Below are positions 1 through 7,523 of a stretch of DNA of 64,000 nt, one piece after another. Numbering within the stretch: position 1 is the first letter of the stretch; each line of letters begins with the position of its first letter. Source of the DNA: Roseicella frigidaeris (GTDB taxonomy: Bacteria > Pseudomonadota > Alphaproteobacteria > Acetobacterales > Acetobacteraceae). Location: positions 38,334-102,333 of the forward strand of contig NZ_QLIX01000018.1 of NCBI RefSeq assembly GCF_003258945.1, given 5' to 3'. The position numbers were made by a program, and so were the translations under genes. The notes beneath the pieces were generated by a model that saw only the letters and a program-made list of their open reading frames with translations, had not been told where the DNA came from and did not search any database.

Positions 1-1
1 G

Positions 2-1882
2 GCCGAGGCCGCGGCGCCGGGCGCGCCGCTGGTCTGGGAGGCGGCACCGGGCAACCTGGTGGCGGAGACGCGCTACGGCGACGCGGCCGCCGCCGAGGCC
101 GGCTTCCAGGCGGCGGCGCATGTGGTCTCGCTCGACCTGGTGAACCAGCGCCTCGCCCCGGTCTCCATGGAGCCGCGCGTGGTGCTCGCCGAATACGACG
201 CGGCGAGCGAGCGGATCACGGTGCGGATGAGCACGCAGATGCCCTCCTCGGCGCGCGACTCGATCGCCGACGAGGTGCTCGGCATCCCGGCCGAGAAGGT
301 GCGCGTGCTGGTCGGGGATGTCGGCGGCGGCTTCGGCATGAAGACCGGGATCTACCCGGAGGACGCGGTGGTCGCCTTCGCGGCGAAGCGGCTCGGCCGG
401 CCGGTGAAATGGGCGGCGACGCGGCTCGACGACTTCCTCTCGGCGCTGCACGGCCGCGACACCGAGAGCCGCGCCGAGCTCGCCCTCGATGCCGAGGGCA
501 AGGTGCTCGCCTTCCGGGTGCGGACGCTGGCCAATATGGGCGCCTATCCGCGCAACCCGGGGGTGGCCATCCAGCTCCTCATCGGGCCCTGGGTCTCGAC
601 CAGCATCTACGACATCCGCACCATCGACCTGCAATTCACCGCGCTGATGACCAACACCGCGCCGACCGGCCCCTATCGCGGCGCCGGCCGGCCGGAGGCG
701 ATCTACCTGATCGAGCGGCTGATGGACGCGGCGGCGCGGCAGATGCGGCTCGACCCCGCCGAGCTCAGGCGGCGCAACCTGATCGACCCGGCGCTGATGC
801 CCTACACCAACGCCATGGGCCAGACCTATGACAGCGGCCGCTTCGGCCAGGTGATGGAGCAGGGCCTGAAGCTGGCCGACTGGGACGGCTTCGCGGCCCG
901 CGCCGAGCAGTCCCGCGCCCGCGGCAGGCTGCGCGGCCGGGGGATCGCCACCTTCCTCGAATGGACCGGCGGCAACGCCTTCGAGGAGCGGGTGACGGTC
1001 GCGGTGAAGGGCGAGGGCGAGATCGAGGTCTATGCCACCACCCAGGCCATGGGCCAGGGCATCGCCACCTCCTACGCCCAGCTCGCGGTCGACGTCTTCG
1101 GCGTGCCGATCGAGCGGATCCGCGTGGTGTTCGGCGACAGCGACCGCGGCAGCGGCTTCGGCAGCGCCGGCTCGCGCTCCCTCTTCACCGCCGGCTCGGC
1201 CGTGAAGGTCGCCGCCGACCGGACGGTGGACCGGGCGAAGGACCTCGCCTCGGAGGCGCTGGAGGCCGCGGCGGTCGATCTCGAATACCGCGAGGGCCGC
1301 ATCCAGGTCGCCGGCACGGATCGCGGCATCGGGCTGTTCGAGCTGGCGGCGCAGCAGCCCGACGGCCGGATCTTCATCGATTCGTCCAGCACCGTGGGCG
1401 GCCCCACCTGGCCGAACGGCACGCATGTCTGCGAGGTGGAGATCGATCCCGATACCGGCGAGGTGGAGATCCTCTCCTACGTCTCGGCCAACGATGCCGG
1501 GCGGGTGGTGAACCCGCTGATCGTCGAGGGGCAGATCGCCGGCGGCGCGCTGCAGGGGCTCGGCCAGGCGCTCTGCGAGCAGATCATCTACGATCCCGAC
1601 TCGGGGCAGCCGCTCTCGGCGAGCTTCATGGACTACGCCATGCCTCGGGCCGACATGATCGCCGGCTACGTGACGGCGCTCGACCAGAGCATCCCCTGCA
1701 CCACCAACCCGCTCGGGGTGAAGGGCGTGGGCGAGCTCGGCACCATCGGCGCGACGCCGGCGCTGGTGAATGCGGTGGCGGATGCGCTGGCGCGGGGCGG
1801 CCATGCGGCGGCGGCGGATCGCCTGCAGATGCCGTTGACCCCGCCGCGGGTCTGGGCGCTGCTGCACCCGGGGGGCGCCTGA
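2..1882 (+). CDS. Xanthine dehydrogenase/CO dehydrogenase family molybdopterin-binding large subunit (5' partial)
   Basis: This is the C-terminal part (about 626 residues) of a molybdenum hydroxylase large subunit of the CoxL/XdhB/aldehyde oxidase family. The open frame runs off the left edge, so the true start lies outside the window. The first visible residues resemble the linker between the two molybdopterin-binding domains. Family marks include GGGFGMKTG near the start, PYRGAGRPEA, QGIATSYAQ and, close to the C-terminus, GVGELGTIG, which carries the conserved glutamate that acts as base at the Mo centre. Such subunits oxidise aldehydes, N-heterocycles or CO together with FAD and 2Fe-2S subunits. 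Those partners are not in the window, and the substrate cannot be told from this sequence. A perfect GC-rich hairpin follows about 50 bases downstream. Confidence 0.93.
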   Translation, partial: AEAAAPGAPLVWEAAPGNLVAETRYGDAAAAEAGFQAAAHVVSLDLVNQRLAPVSMEPRVVLAEYDAASERITVRMSTQMPSSARDSIADEVLGIPAEKVRVLVGDVGGGFGMKTGIYPEDAVVAFAAKRLGRPVKWAATRLDDFLSALHGRDTESRAELALDAEGKVLAFRVRTLANMGAYPRNPGVAIQLLIGPWVSTSIYDIRTIDLQFTALMTNTAPTGPYRGAGRPEAIYLIERLMDAAARQMRLDPAELRRRNLIDPALMPYTNAMGQTYDSGRFGQVMEQGLKLADWDGFAARAEQSRARGRLRGRGIATFLEWTGGNAFEERVTVAVKGEGEIEVYATTQAMGQGIATSYAQLAVDVFGVPIERIRVVFGDSDRGSGFGSAGSRSLFTAGSAVKVAADRTVDRAKDLASEALEAAAVDLEYREGRIQVAGTDRGIGLFELAAQQPDGRIFIDSSSTVGGPTWPNGTHVCEVEIDPDTGEVEILSYVSANDAGRVVNPLIVEGQIAGGALQGLGQALCEQIIYDPDSGQPLSASFMDYAMPRADMIAGYVTALDQSIPCTTNPLGVKGVGELGTIGATPALVNAVADALARGGHAAAADRLQMPLTPPRVWALLHPGGA

Positions 1883-1927
1883 TCCCGCGGATGGGCCCCA
1901 GGAACCTGATGGCCGCCTGGTGACCGC

Positions 1928-1970
1928 CCCGCTCCCCGCGACGCCGCGCAGCGGTGGTGCGGGGAGCGGG
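1928..1970 (+). terminator. GC-rich hairpin after the molybdenum hydroxylase
   Basis: Perfect 12-bp arms (CCCGCTCCCCGC and its complement) flank a 19-base loop 46 bases after the stop codon. There is no T tract, so this may be a factor-dependent terminator or a 3' end-protecting hairpin rather than a classical intrinsic terminator. Confidence 0.5.
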
Positions 1971-1978
1971 CGGCGCCA

Positions 1979-2027
1979 GCCGATCGGGATCCGCTCTGGA
2001 GCGTGATCGCCTGAGATGGGATCACGC
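1979..2027. repeat. Partial copy of the dispersed hairpin element
   Basis: The stretch GATCGGGATCCGCTCTGGAGCG matches the outer flank of the second module of the two-hairpin element found at 6628-6830. It runs into a perfect 8-bp hairpin (GCGTGATC ... GATCACGC, 2001-2008 and 2020-2027). This looks like a degenerate or recombined family member. Confidence 0.4.
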
Positions 2028-2098
2028 GAAGGCGTGACACACGTGACCAAACACCGGGACCGACCATGCTCCGCGAACCGGGGTGAGCGGATCGCGGT

Positions 2099-2332
2099 CT
2101 AGCCGCCCGCCGCGCCGGCGTTGCTCACCTGCTGCGCCTCGATCCTGTAGGTGGGGCAGAGCATCGCCAGGAGCTTGGCCTCGGTCTGCGCGTCCGGCGC
2201 ATCGAACCAGCGGGCCTGCCAGCTGTCGTTGGTCCAGATGACTTCCGTGTACTCGCCGTCATCCTTGTAGCCGACGAAATAGTGCGGCTGGCCCGGATGC
2301 AGGTTGGTGGCGACGACAAGATGCTTGAACAT
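2099..2332 (-). CDS. Small hypothetical protein, 77 aa
   Basis: I do not recognise the family. The protein is short and soluble, with a tryptophan/tyrosine-rich centre (YFVGYKDDGEYTEVIWTND) and a flexible Gly/Ala tail. I chose the ATG at 2332. An in-frame TTG at 2353 would add seven residues but has no ribosome site. An AAAGG run upstream of the ATG is a weak candidate. Codon use is like the neighbours and the reading looks protein-like, so a real gene is likely. The 250 bases upstream hold a short tandem repeat and no other gene. Confidence 0.55.
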   Translation of the reverse strand: MFKHLVVATNLHPGQPHYFVGYKDDGEYTEVIWTNDSWQARWFDAPDAQTEAKLLAMLCPTYRIEAQQVSNAGAAGG

Positions 2333-2538
2333 CACAGGGGGCGCCTTTCGCAACGTCTTGCAGGCAGTCCAGCGCGGGGGCGACCGGAGCCGGGGGGCTC
2401 CTAGGCTGCGCCAGTCTTCCTCTAGGCCGAGTTAAACCGAGCCGGGCATTACGATCTGCCAACAAAACCGTGCGTCGTCATCACAGACCCTCCAACACCG
2501 CCCTCCGCCGCCGGAACACCCCCAGAAAACACCCTGAG

Positions 2539-2579
2539 GAAACGCCCTTGGGACACGCCCTTAGGACACGCCCGCTGGG
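2539..2579. repeat. Short 13-bp tandem repeat, about three copies
   Basis: ACGCCCTTGGGAC / ACGCCCTTAGGAC / ACGCCCGCTGGG follow one another with a period of 13 bases between the small hypothetical gene and the VOC gene. The function is unknown. Confidence 0.5.
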
Positions 2580-2612
2580 CAGCGCCGTTGCCGCGCCGCC
2601 GCCATGGCGGGC

Positions 2613-3392
2613 TCAGCCCCCCGGCCGGCGCTGTCCCACCAGCCCGAAGGCCGCGCCCTGCGGATCGCGCGCCTGGATGACGAACAGCCCGCCCGGCACC
2701 TCCGCCGGGCCGTGCAGGACCGCGCCGCCATGCCCGGCGACGGCCGCGGCCGCGGCATCGATGTCCGCGACGCCGAAATAGAACCGCCAGGAGGCCGCGC
2801 CCTGCGGCAGGCGCGGCATCATCGCGCCGATCGTCCGGCCGCTTTGCACCAGGAAGCGGTATTCGCCGAGCTCGCCCATCGGCATGGCATCGCCCGGCGC
2901 CCAGCCGAACAGCCCCCCGTAGAAGGCGAGCGCCGCGGCGGGATCGGGGGTCGACAGCTCGTTCCAATGGCAATGCCCGGGCCGGTCCGGCGCGAAGGCG
3001 GTGCTCGCCGCCTCGCCGGCGCCGCGCATCAGGTAGAAGAGGATGCCCTGCGGGTCGGCGAGCAGGGCGAAGCGGCCGATGCCGGGAATGTCCGTCGGCG
3101 GGACGTGCTGCGCGCCGCCCTCCCGCAGCACCGCGGCAGCGGCCCGGTCGACATCGTCGACGCCGACATAGCCGAGCCAGCGCGGCGACGCACCGGCCGC
3201 GGCGGCGTCCCGTGGGACCTCCATGAGGCCGGCCACCGCCGCCTGCCCCGGGCCGAGGAGACGATAGCCGATGGCCGAGCCCTCCACCGGCGTCGCCTGC
3301 CAGCCGAGGACGCCGCCATAGAAGCCCGCGGCCGCATCCGGGTCGGAGGTCCACAGCTCGTACCAGATGAAGTCGCCATGCGCATTGGTCAT
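2613..3392 (-). CDS. VOC family protein with two glyoxalase/bleomycin-resistance domains
   Basis: The 259-residue protein holds two vicinal-oxygen-chelate domains in tandem. The first covers roughly residues 6-120 (starts FIWYELWTSDPDAAAGFYGG) and the second roughly 135-255 (HWNELSTPDPAAALAFYGG). The repeated W-E-L-x-T-x-D-P-x-A-A-x-x-F-Y pattern is the hallmark of the lactoylglutathione-lyase-like branch. Members bind a metal and act as isomerases, dioxygenases or small-molecule binding proteins; the reaction here is not determinable. The ATG at 3392 has a GAGGGAGAG ribosome site. It lies on the same strand just downstream of the DUF1428 gene and may be co-transcribed with it under MarR control. 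Confidence 0.88.
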   Translation of the reverse strand: MTNAHGDFIWYELWTSDPDAAAGFYGGVLGWQATPVEGSAIGYRLLGPGQAAVAGLMEVPRDAAAAGASPRWLGYVGVDDVDRAAAAVLREGGAQHVPPTDIPGIGRFALLADPQGILFYLMRGAGEAASTAFAPDRPGHCHWNELSTPDPAAALAFYGGLFGWAPGDAMPMGELGEYRFLVQSGRTIGAMMPRLPQGAASWRFYFGVADIDAAAAAVAGHGGAVLHGPAEVPGGLFVIQARDPQGAAFGLVGQRRPGG

Positions 3393-3473
3393 GCCGCGCT
3401 CTCCCTCAGGCCGGGGGCCGTCGCCGTTGACCCGGGAACGGCCGCCTGGCCGGCCGCCGCCATGCCCTCGGCA

Positions 3474-3827
3474 TCAGACGTCGAGGATCGGCAGGAAGCC
3501 GCCGAAGATCATGCGGCGGCCGTCGAAGGGCATCTTCTCGCCGATCGCCTGCATCCGGGGATCGGTGCGGATGCGCTGGTTGGCGGCGTCGCGCACTTCC
3601 TTCGAGGGATATTCGATCCAGCTGAAGACCACGACCTCGCCCGGCTCGGCCTGCACCGCCCGGTGGAAATCCGTGCGCTTGCCCTCGGGGACGTCGTCGC
3701 CCCAGCACTCCACCACGCGCGTCGCGCCGCACTCCTTGAACACCGGCGCCGCCGCGGCGGCCTGCTGGAGAAAGACCGCCTTCCGGTCGTTCGGCACGGC
3801 GAGCACGAAGCCTTCCACATAGGGCAT
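3474..3827 (-). CDS. DUF1428 domain-containing protein
   Basis: The 117-residue protein matches the DUF1428 family (ferredoxin-like alpha/beta barrel related to YciI/ABM folds). It begins MPYVEGFVLAVP and ends with MPFDGRRMIFGGFLPILDV, both typical. I chose the ATG at 3827 because the family starts there and a GAGGAGAGG site precedes it; a longer frame to 3893 runs into the promoter. The biochemical role of DUF1428 proteins is not established. The gene is divergent from a MarR regulator, and its predicted promoter (TTGACA 3909-3904, TATCAA 3886-3881, 17-base spacer on the minus strand) is overlapped by the shared palindrome, so repression by that MarR protein is likely. Confidence 0.85.
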   Translation of the reverse strand: MPYVEGFVLAVPNDRKAVFLQQAAAAAPVFKECGATRVVECWGDDVPEGKRTDFHRAVQAEPGEVVVFSWIEYPSKEVRDAANQRIRTDPRMQAIGEKMPFDGRRMIFGGFLPILDV

Positions 3828-3868
3828 CCGGTGGTTCCCTCTCCTCGTCCCGGCGGCCCGGCGCCGCC

Positions 3869-3909
3869 TTGACATATATGTTGATATCAACATAATACGT
3901 GCATGTCAA
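3869..3909. promoter_or_regulatory. Divergent promoters sharing a MarR-type operator
   Basis: A perfect 18-bp palindrome, TATGTTGATATCAACATA, occupies 3877-3894. On the plus strand TTGACA (3869-3874) and CATAAT (3891-3896) are 16 bases apart. On the minus strand TTGACA (3909-3904) and TATCAA (3886-3881) are 17 bases apart. The palindrome fills the spacer of both promoters, the standard geometry for MarR-family autorepression together with the neighbouring gene. The AT content here contrasts sharply with the GC-rich flanks. Confidence 0.8.
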
Positions 3910-4358
3910 TCAGCGTCATCACCGAGCCGATCCCCTTCGAGACCACCCTCGCCGTGCGCGACGCCTGCCTCTGCCTGCATGTGCAGCGCGCCGCGCGGGC
4001 CCTGGCGCGCCGCTTCGACGAGGCGCTGCGGCCGGCCGGGCTGACCAACGGGCAATTCTCGCTGCTGATGGCGCTCAACCGGCCGGAGGCGGCGACCATG
4101 GCGCCCGTCGCGCGCCTGCTGGCGATGGACCGCACCACCCTGACCGCGGCGCTGAAGCCGCTGGAGCGGGAGGGCCTCGTCCTGGTCGCGCCCGATCCGG
4201 CCGACCGGCGCAGCCGCCAGCTTCGCCTCACCGCTGCCGGCCATGCCCGGCTGGCCGCGGCGCTGCCGCTCTGGCGCGCCACCCATGCCGCGATCGAGGC
4301 CGGGCTGCGGGGCTGCGGGGCGGATGACCTCCGCGCCACCCTGCGCAGCCTCGGCTGA
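3903..4358 (+). CDS. MarR family transcriptional regulator
   Basis: The 151-residue protein has the winged-helix layout of MarR repressors: a dimerisation helix at the N-terminus, then NGQFSLLMALNRPEAATMAPVARLL and MDRTTLTAALKPLEREGLV (helix-turn-helix, about residues 50-95), and the wing APDPADRRSRQLRLTAAG. It probably represses itself and the divergent DUF1428/VOC genes, with release by a small phenolic or electrophilic ligand; the ligand is unknown. The predicted -10 ends six bases before the ATG, so the transcript would start at or one base from the initiation codon. That implies a leaderless mRNA, since there is no room for a ribosome site. Confidence 0.9.
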   Translation: MSISVITEPIPFETTLAVRDACLCLHVQRAARALARRFDEALRPAGLTNGQFSLLMALNRPEAATMAPVARLLAMDRTTLTAALKPLEREGLVLVAPDPADRRSRQLRLTAAGHARLAAALPLWRATHAAIEAGLRGCGADDLRATLRSLG

Positions 4359-4488
4359 AAAGCCAATGCGACCACGACCGAAGGCGCCGTCGCCCTCACC
4401 CCCGCAGCGACGCCGGCGCGCGACGATCCGGTCCGCATCGCGGGCGAGAGCGATGCCGACCGGGCGGCGCGCCGCGCCCATGCCGCCC

Positions 4489-5343
4489 TCACGCCGGATG
4501 GAAGAGCAGCGCGCGGATCTCGATGCTCTGCCGCGGCGGCGCGTCGGCCGGCGCGGTCGGGTCGGCGAAGGCGGTATGCGGCGCGAAGCGCGCCACGCCC
4601 TCGCGCCGGCTGTCGTAGCATTTCAGCAGCAGCGCCTCCTCGGGCATCATCTCCGGCAGCCAGTACCAGCGATGCGCCGGGTTGAAGCGCACCTGGTAGG
4701 TCTCGCCGACGCGGTCGCGGTAGATCAGGTCGCTCGCCACGAAATCCGCCGGCGCGGCGGTGCGGGCATCGGCGACGGCGAGCGGCATGTCCCGCACCGG
4801 CCCGGCCAGCGGCCGCCAGAGATTGACGATCTGCACCCGGCCGCGCAGCAGCGCCTCCGCCTCCTCGCCCAGCAGGTCGCGCACCCGCTGCGGGCCGGAG
4901 CGCTCGGTATGGTCGACATGCACGCGCGAGACCGGCTGGCGCGGCACCGCGCCGCGATCCTCGGCGCCGGGGATGCGGCGGCGGATGGTGTGGTCGAAGA
5001 TGTGCACCCGCGCGGCGCCGGTCGCCGCCTGCAGGATGCGCGCGCTCTCCGGGTAGTAGACGGCGCGGATCGCCGCCTCGTCGTCGAAGTCGCGCAGCAC
5101 GCTGGCGCCGCGCGCCACCGCGAAGCCCTCGCGGTCGACCGAGGCGGTGGCGGCGAGCGGCCGCAGGTCGCGGATCGCCACCCGCTGCGGCGCGATGCCG
5201 ATATTGCTGCGCGGCCGGCCCTCCGGCGGCTCGAAGGTGTAGGTGTAGGGGCGGCCCTCCACCGGGCCGAGATAGTTCAGCTCCGCCTCGATGGTGGCGG
5301 ACGGCCGGGTGGCGAGGGGGGCTTCGGCAAGGTCGAGGCTCAT
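4489..5343 (-). CDS. CmcJ/NvfI family oxidoreductase (2-oxoglutarate oxygenase-like)
   Basis: The 284-residue protein matches the CmcJ/NvfI/GA4-desaturase-like family. Visible family marks are an N-terminal ELNYLG segment, YYPESARILQAATGAARVHIFDHTIRRR, the metal-binding HVDHTERSG region around residue 140, the WYWLPEMMPEEALLLKCYDS block and the ending IEIRALLFHP. Members are Fe(II)/2-oxoglutarate-type oxygenases, first known from cephamycin biosynthesis, and are widespread in proteobacteria with unknown substrates. The ATG at 5343 has a GGAGG site eight bases upstream. It follows the DUF1127 gene by 43 bases and the pair faces a LysR regulator, so regulation by that protein is plausible. Confidence 0.82.
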   Translation of the reverse strand: MSLDLAEAPLATRPSATIEAELNYLGPVEGRPYTYTFEPPEGRPRSNIGIAPQRVAIRDLRPLAATASVDREGFAVARGASVLRDFDDEAAIRAVYYPESARILQAATGAARVHIFDHTIRRRIPGAEDRGAVPRQPVSRVHVDHTERSGPQRVRDLLGEEAEALLRGRVQIVNLWRPLAGPVRDMPLAVADARTAAPADFVASDLIYRDRVGETYQVRFNPAHRWYWLPEMMPEEALLLKCYDSRREGVARFAPHTAFADPTAPADAPPRQSIEIRALLFHPA

Positions 5344-5386
5344 GGCGGGTATCCTCCGTGTCGTGGCAGGCGGTGGTGCAGGCGGA

Positions 5387-5611
5387 TCAGTGCCGGCGCG
5401 GGGCGCGGGCCAGCGCCCAGGCCTCGGCCGGGGTGAGGCCGATGTCGCGCAGCTCCCGCGGCTCGAGGGCGAGGAGCTGCCGGCGCTCGGCCCGGCGGGC
5501 CAGCCGCGCCTCCAGCCAGGCGAGCCAATGCGGGGTGCGCGGCTGCGGCGCCGGGGTGGGGCGCGAGGCGAGGTCCGGGATGGCGGGTGCGGTCACGCGG
5601 GTGATGTGCAT
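5387..5611 (-). CDS. DUF1127 domain-containing small protein
   Basis: The 74-residue basic protein ends in the DUF1127 signature (LLALEPRELRDIGLTPAEAWALAR). Small alphaproteobacterial proteins with this motif have been linked to RNA binding and to phosphate/carbon regulation, and they often sit next to LysR genes as here. The first 30 residues are proline-rich and probably unstructured. It is upstream of the CmcJ-like gene on the same strand, so the two may be one transcript. Confidence 0.8.
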   Translation of the reverse strand: MHITRVTAPAIPDLASRPTPAPQPRTPHWLAWLEARLARRAERRQLLALEPRELRDIGLTPAEAWALARAPRRH

Positions 5612-5744
5612 CGTCTGACCCTCTCGGCGGCGAGGCAGGGCTCGCCGGCCTTCCTGGGGTCAAGGTGGATCTGGTCCCAGACGGCGATAATCCGGCAGGA
5701 TGGACCGACACTCGTGACCATCCTTCAGCAATGGGGCGCCCACC

Positions 5745-6632
5745 ATGAGCCAGCCCTCCGACATGGCCGCCTTCGTCCGGATCATCGAGACCGGCAGCCT
5801 CGCCGCCGCGGCGCGCGACCTCGGCCTCACCGCCTCGGCCATGTCGAAGCAGCTCACCCGGCTCGAGGCGCGGCTCGGGGTGCGGCTGCTGACCCGCACC
5901 ACCCGCCGCCTCGGCCTGACGCCGGAGGGCGAGGTCTATCTGGCGCGGGCCCGCGACATCCTCTCGCTGATCGAGGCGGCGGAGCAGGACGTGACCGCCT
6001 GCCGCGGCCGTCCCGGCGGGCTGCTGCGGGTGAACACCGGCACCGCCTTCGCCCGGCACCGGCTGATCCCGCTGCTGCCGGACTTCTTCGCCCGCTACCC
6101 GGCCATCACCCTCGACCTGACGGTGACCGACCGGCGGGTGGATCTGGTGGCGGAGCAGGTGGACGTGCTGCTGCGCACCGGCGCGCTCGGCGATTCCTCC
6201 TTGCTGGCGCGGCGGATCGCCGAGGGCCGGCGGGTGGTCTGCGCCGCCCCCGCCTATCTCGCCCGCCGCGGCCGGCCGGTGCGGCCCGAGGAGCTGCTGG
6301 CGCATGACTGCCTGGTGCTGCGCGGCCGGTCGCGGCTCACGGTCTGGCCCTTCCGCAGCGCCGAGGGGCTGCAGAGCCTCGCCGTTCGCGGCGTCGCCAC
6401 CACCGACAGCGCCGAGGCGCTGCGCGACATGGCGCTGGCCGGGCTCGGCATCATCCGGGTGAGCGGCTTCATCGTCGCCCGCGACATCGCCGAGGGTCGC
6501 CTGGTGCCGCTCCTCGAGGCGGAGCATGTCTCGGAGGAGGTGCCGATCTGGGCGGTGACGGCCCCCGGCCGGCACCGGCTGCCGCGGGTGCAGGTCTTCG
6601 TCGACCACTTGGCCCGCCATCTCGGCGCCTAG
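5745..6632 (+). CDS. LysR family transcriptional regulator
   Basis: The 295-residue protein has the LysR winged helix at residues 4-63 (MAAFVRIIETGSLAAAARDLGLTASAMSKQLTRLEARLGVRLL) and a periplasmic-binding-protein-like effector domain for the rest. It resembles the DsdC/AaeR-like branch common in proteobacteria. It is divergent from the DUF1127-CmcJ pair, its most probable target. The stop codon TAG is part of the CCTAGGGCG edge of a dispersed hairpin element, so the 3' end of the gene was set by that repeat. Confidence 0.92.
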   Translation: MSQPSDMAAFVRIIETGSLAAAARDLGLTASAMSKQLTRLEARLGVRLLTRTTRRLGLTPEGEVYLARARDILSLIEAAEQDVTACRGRPGGLLRVNTGTAFARHRLIPLLPDFFARYPAITLDLTVTDRRVDLVAEQVDVLLRTGALGDSSLLARRIAEGRRVVCAAPAYLARRGRPVRPEELLAHDCLVLRGRSRLTVWPFRSAEGLQSLAVRGVATTDSAEALRDMALAGLGIIRVSGFIVARDIAEGRLVPLLEAEHVSEEVPIWAVTAPGRHRLPRVQVFVDHLARHLGA

Positions 6633-6724
6633 GGCGCTTCCCCTGAACAGCGGTTCATGGGAAGCGCCCTAGGCTCCCGTTTTCAGAGCATCTTCACCCG
6701 ATCAGGTAAGTCCACCTGATCGGG
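6628..6724. repeat. Dispersed two-hairpin element, copy A
   Basis: Module 1 has perfect 15-bp arms (CCTAGGGCGCTTCCC 6628-6642 and its complement 6659-6673) with an inner TGAAC/GTTCA stem. Module 2 has 11-bp arms CCCGATCAGGT (6697-6707) and ACCTGATCGGG (6714-6724). They are joined by AGGCTCCCGTTTTCAGAGCA. Copy B follows directly, and further relatives lie at 1979, 33053 and 47436. The element abuts the LysR stop codon and may serve as a transcription end. Confidence 0.85.
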
Positions 6725-6733
6725 ATCTGCTCC

Positions 6734-6836
6734 AGGGCGCTTCCCCTGAATACCGGTTCACGGGAAGCGCCCTAGGCTCCTGTTTCCAGAGCATCGTCAT
6801 CCGGGCAGCCGATCCGCCCGGTCGGGATCGGCCCTA
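6734..6836. repeat. Dispersed two-hairpin element, copy B
   Basis: The arms AGGGCGCTTCCC (6734-6745) and GGGAAGCGCCCT (6762-6773) repeat module 1 of copy A with a changed loop. A diverged module 2 follows (CCGGGC ... GCCCGG near 6799-6821). With copy A it forms a tandem pair in the gap between the LysR gene and the cellulose operon. Confidence 0.75.
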
Positions 6837-6889
6837 GGGCCAGCGGCCCGAAAGCAGGGCCGCGCGAGGCTGGCCGCGGAAGGCGGCAA

Positions 6890-7081
6890 CACCCAACTTT
6901 AGGTTATTAAATCCTCCAGGATGCTGAACCAAAACATAGGGTTTCTCATAAAACCGTGATATTTTGCCCTAGGACATAACCGTCCTGGTTGAGGTGTCGG
7001 GATGATGCGCCCGATCCCGCAGCGAAGGACCTGTCCGGCCGCGCCCGCCCAGGTGGGCCGCGCCAGGAAGGAGACGCTTCG
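6890..7081 (+). promoter_or_regulatory. AT-rich leader of the cellulose operon
   Basis: After the repeats, about 85 bases (6893-6980) are unusually AT-rich for this genome and precede the first operon gene. CTGAAC and CATAAA 17 bases apart (around 6930-6958) are a weak candidate promoter. No operator is evident. A good AGGAAGGAGA ribosome site lies just before the ATG at 7082. Confidence 0.4.
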
Positions 7082-7495
7082 ATGGATCAGGATCCCGACA
7101 TCGCTGCCGTCGCCAGGCGACTTGGCCTGCGTCGCTTCGGCTATGTGAGCTTCCCCTTCGAGGAGGTGACCGCCGGGCTGCGGATGGTGCCGGCGGCGAG
7201 CCCGGAGCCGCCGCCCGCCCCGGCGCCGGTCGCGCCGGCCGCCCCGAGGCCGCCGGTCGCCGCGGCGGCTCCGGCGGCCGCCGGCCCGGCGCCCGCCTCC
7301 GACCCGCCAGCCGCCCCACCGGCCGCCCCTCTGGCCCCCCCCCTGGCCGCCGCCCCGGCCGTCTGGCCGGCCGCGCCGGCCTCCCGCCTCGTCGGCCGCC
7401 CGGCGGCGCTGTCCGAGCCTGCCCTCCTCGGCGAGGTCCGCCAGGCCGTGGCCCGGCATCGCGCCGCCTGGCCGCCGGGCAGGACCGGCCCATGA
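7082..7495 (+). CDS. Proline/alanine-rich cellulose-operon accessory protein (BcsO/BcsP-like)
   Basis: The 137-residue protein opens with a short folded-looking segment (DIAAVARRLGLRRFGYVSFPFEE), continues with about 75 residues almost entirely Pro and Ala, and ends in an amphipathic stretch (LLGEVRQAVARHRAAW). Römling and Galperin describe short accessory proteins of this design (BcsO, BcsP, BcsR) at the front of proteobacterial cellulose operons; which name fits is uncertain without alignment. BcsR and BcsQ form a cytoplasmic regulatory complex on the synthase in E. coli, so this protein could partner BcsQ in the same way. It has a strong ribosome site (AGGAAGGAG) and precedes bcsQ by 28 bases. 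Confidence 0.65.
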   Translation: MDQDPDIAAVARRLGLRRFGYVSFPFEEVTAGLRMVPAASPEPPPAPAPVAPAAPRPPVAAAAPAAAGPAPASDPPAAPPAAPLAPPLAAAPAVWPAAPASRLVGRPAALSEPALLGEVRQAVARHRAAWPPGRTGP

Positions 7496-7523
7496 CCCGC
7501 CGCCCCGCTCCGGAGTCCACCCC

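Noticed and set aside
6890..7081. Riboswitch in the cellulose operon leader
   Set aside because: AT-rich, but no conserved c-di-GMP riboswitch pattern could be recognised; control by the PilZ domain is sufficient.
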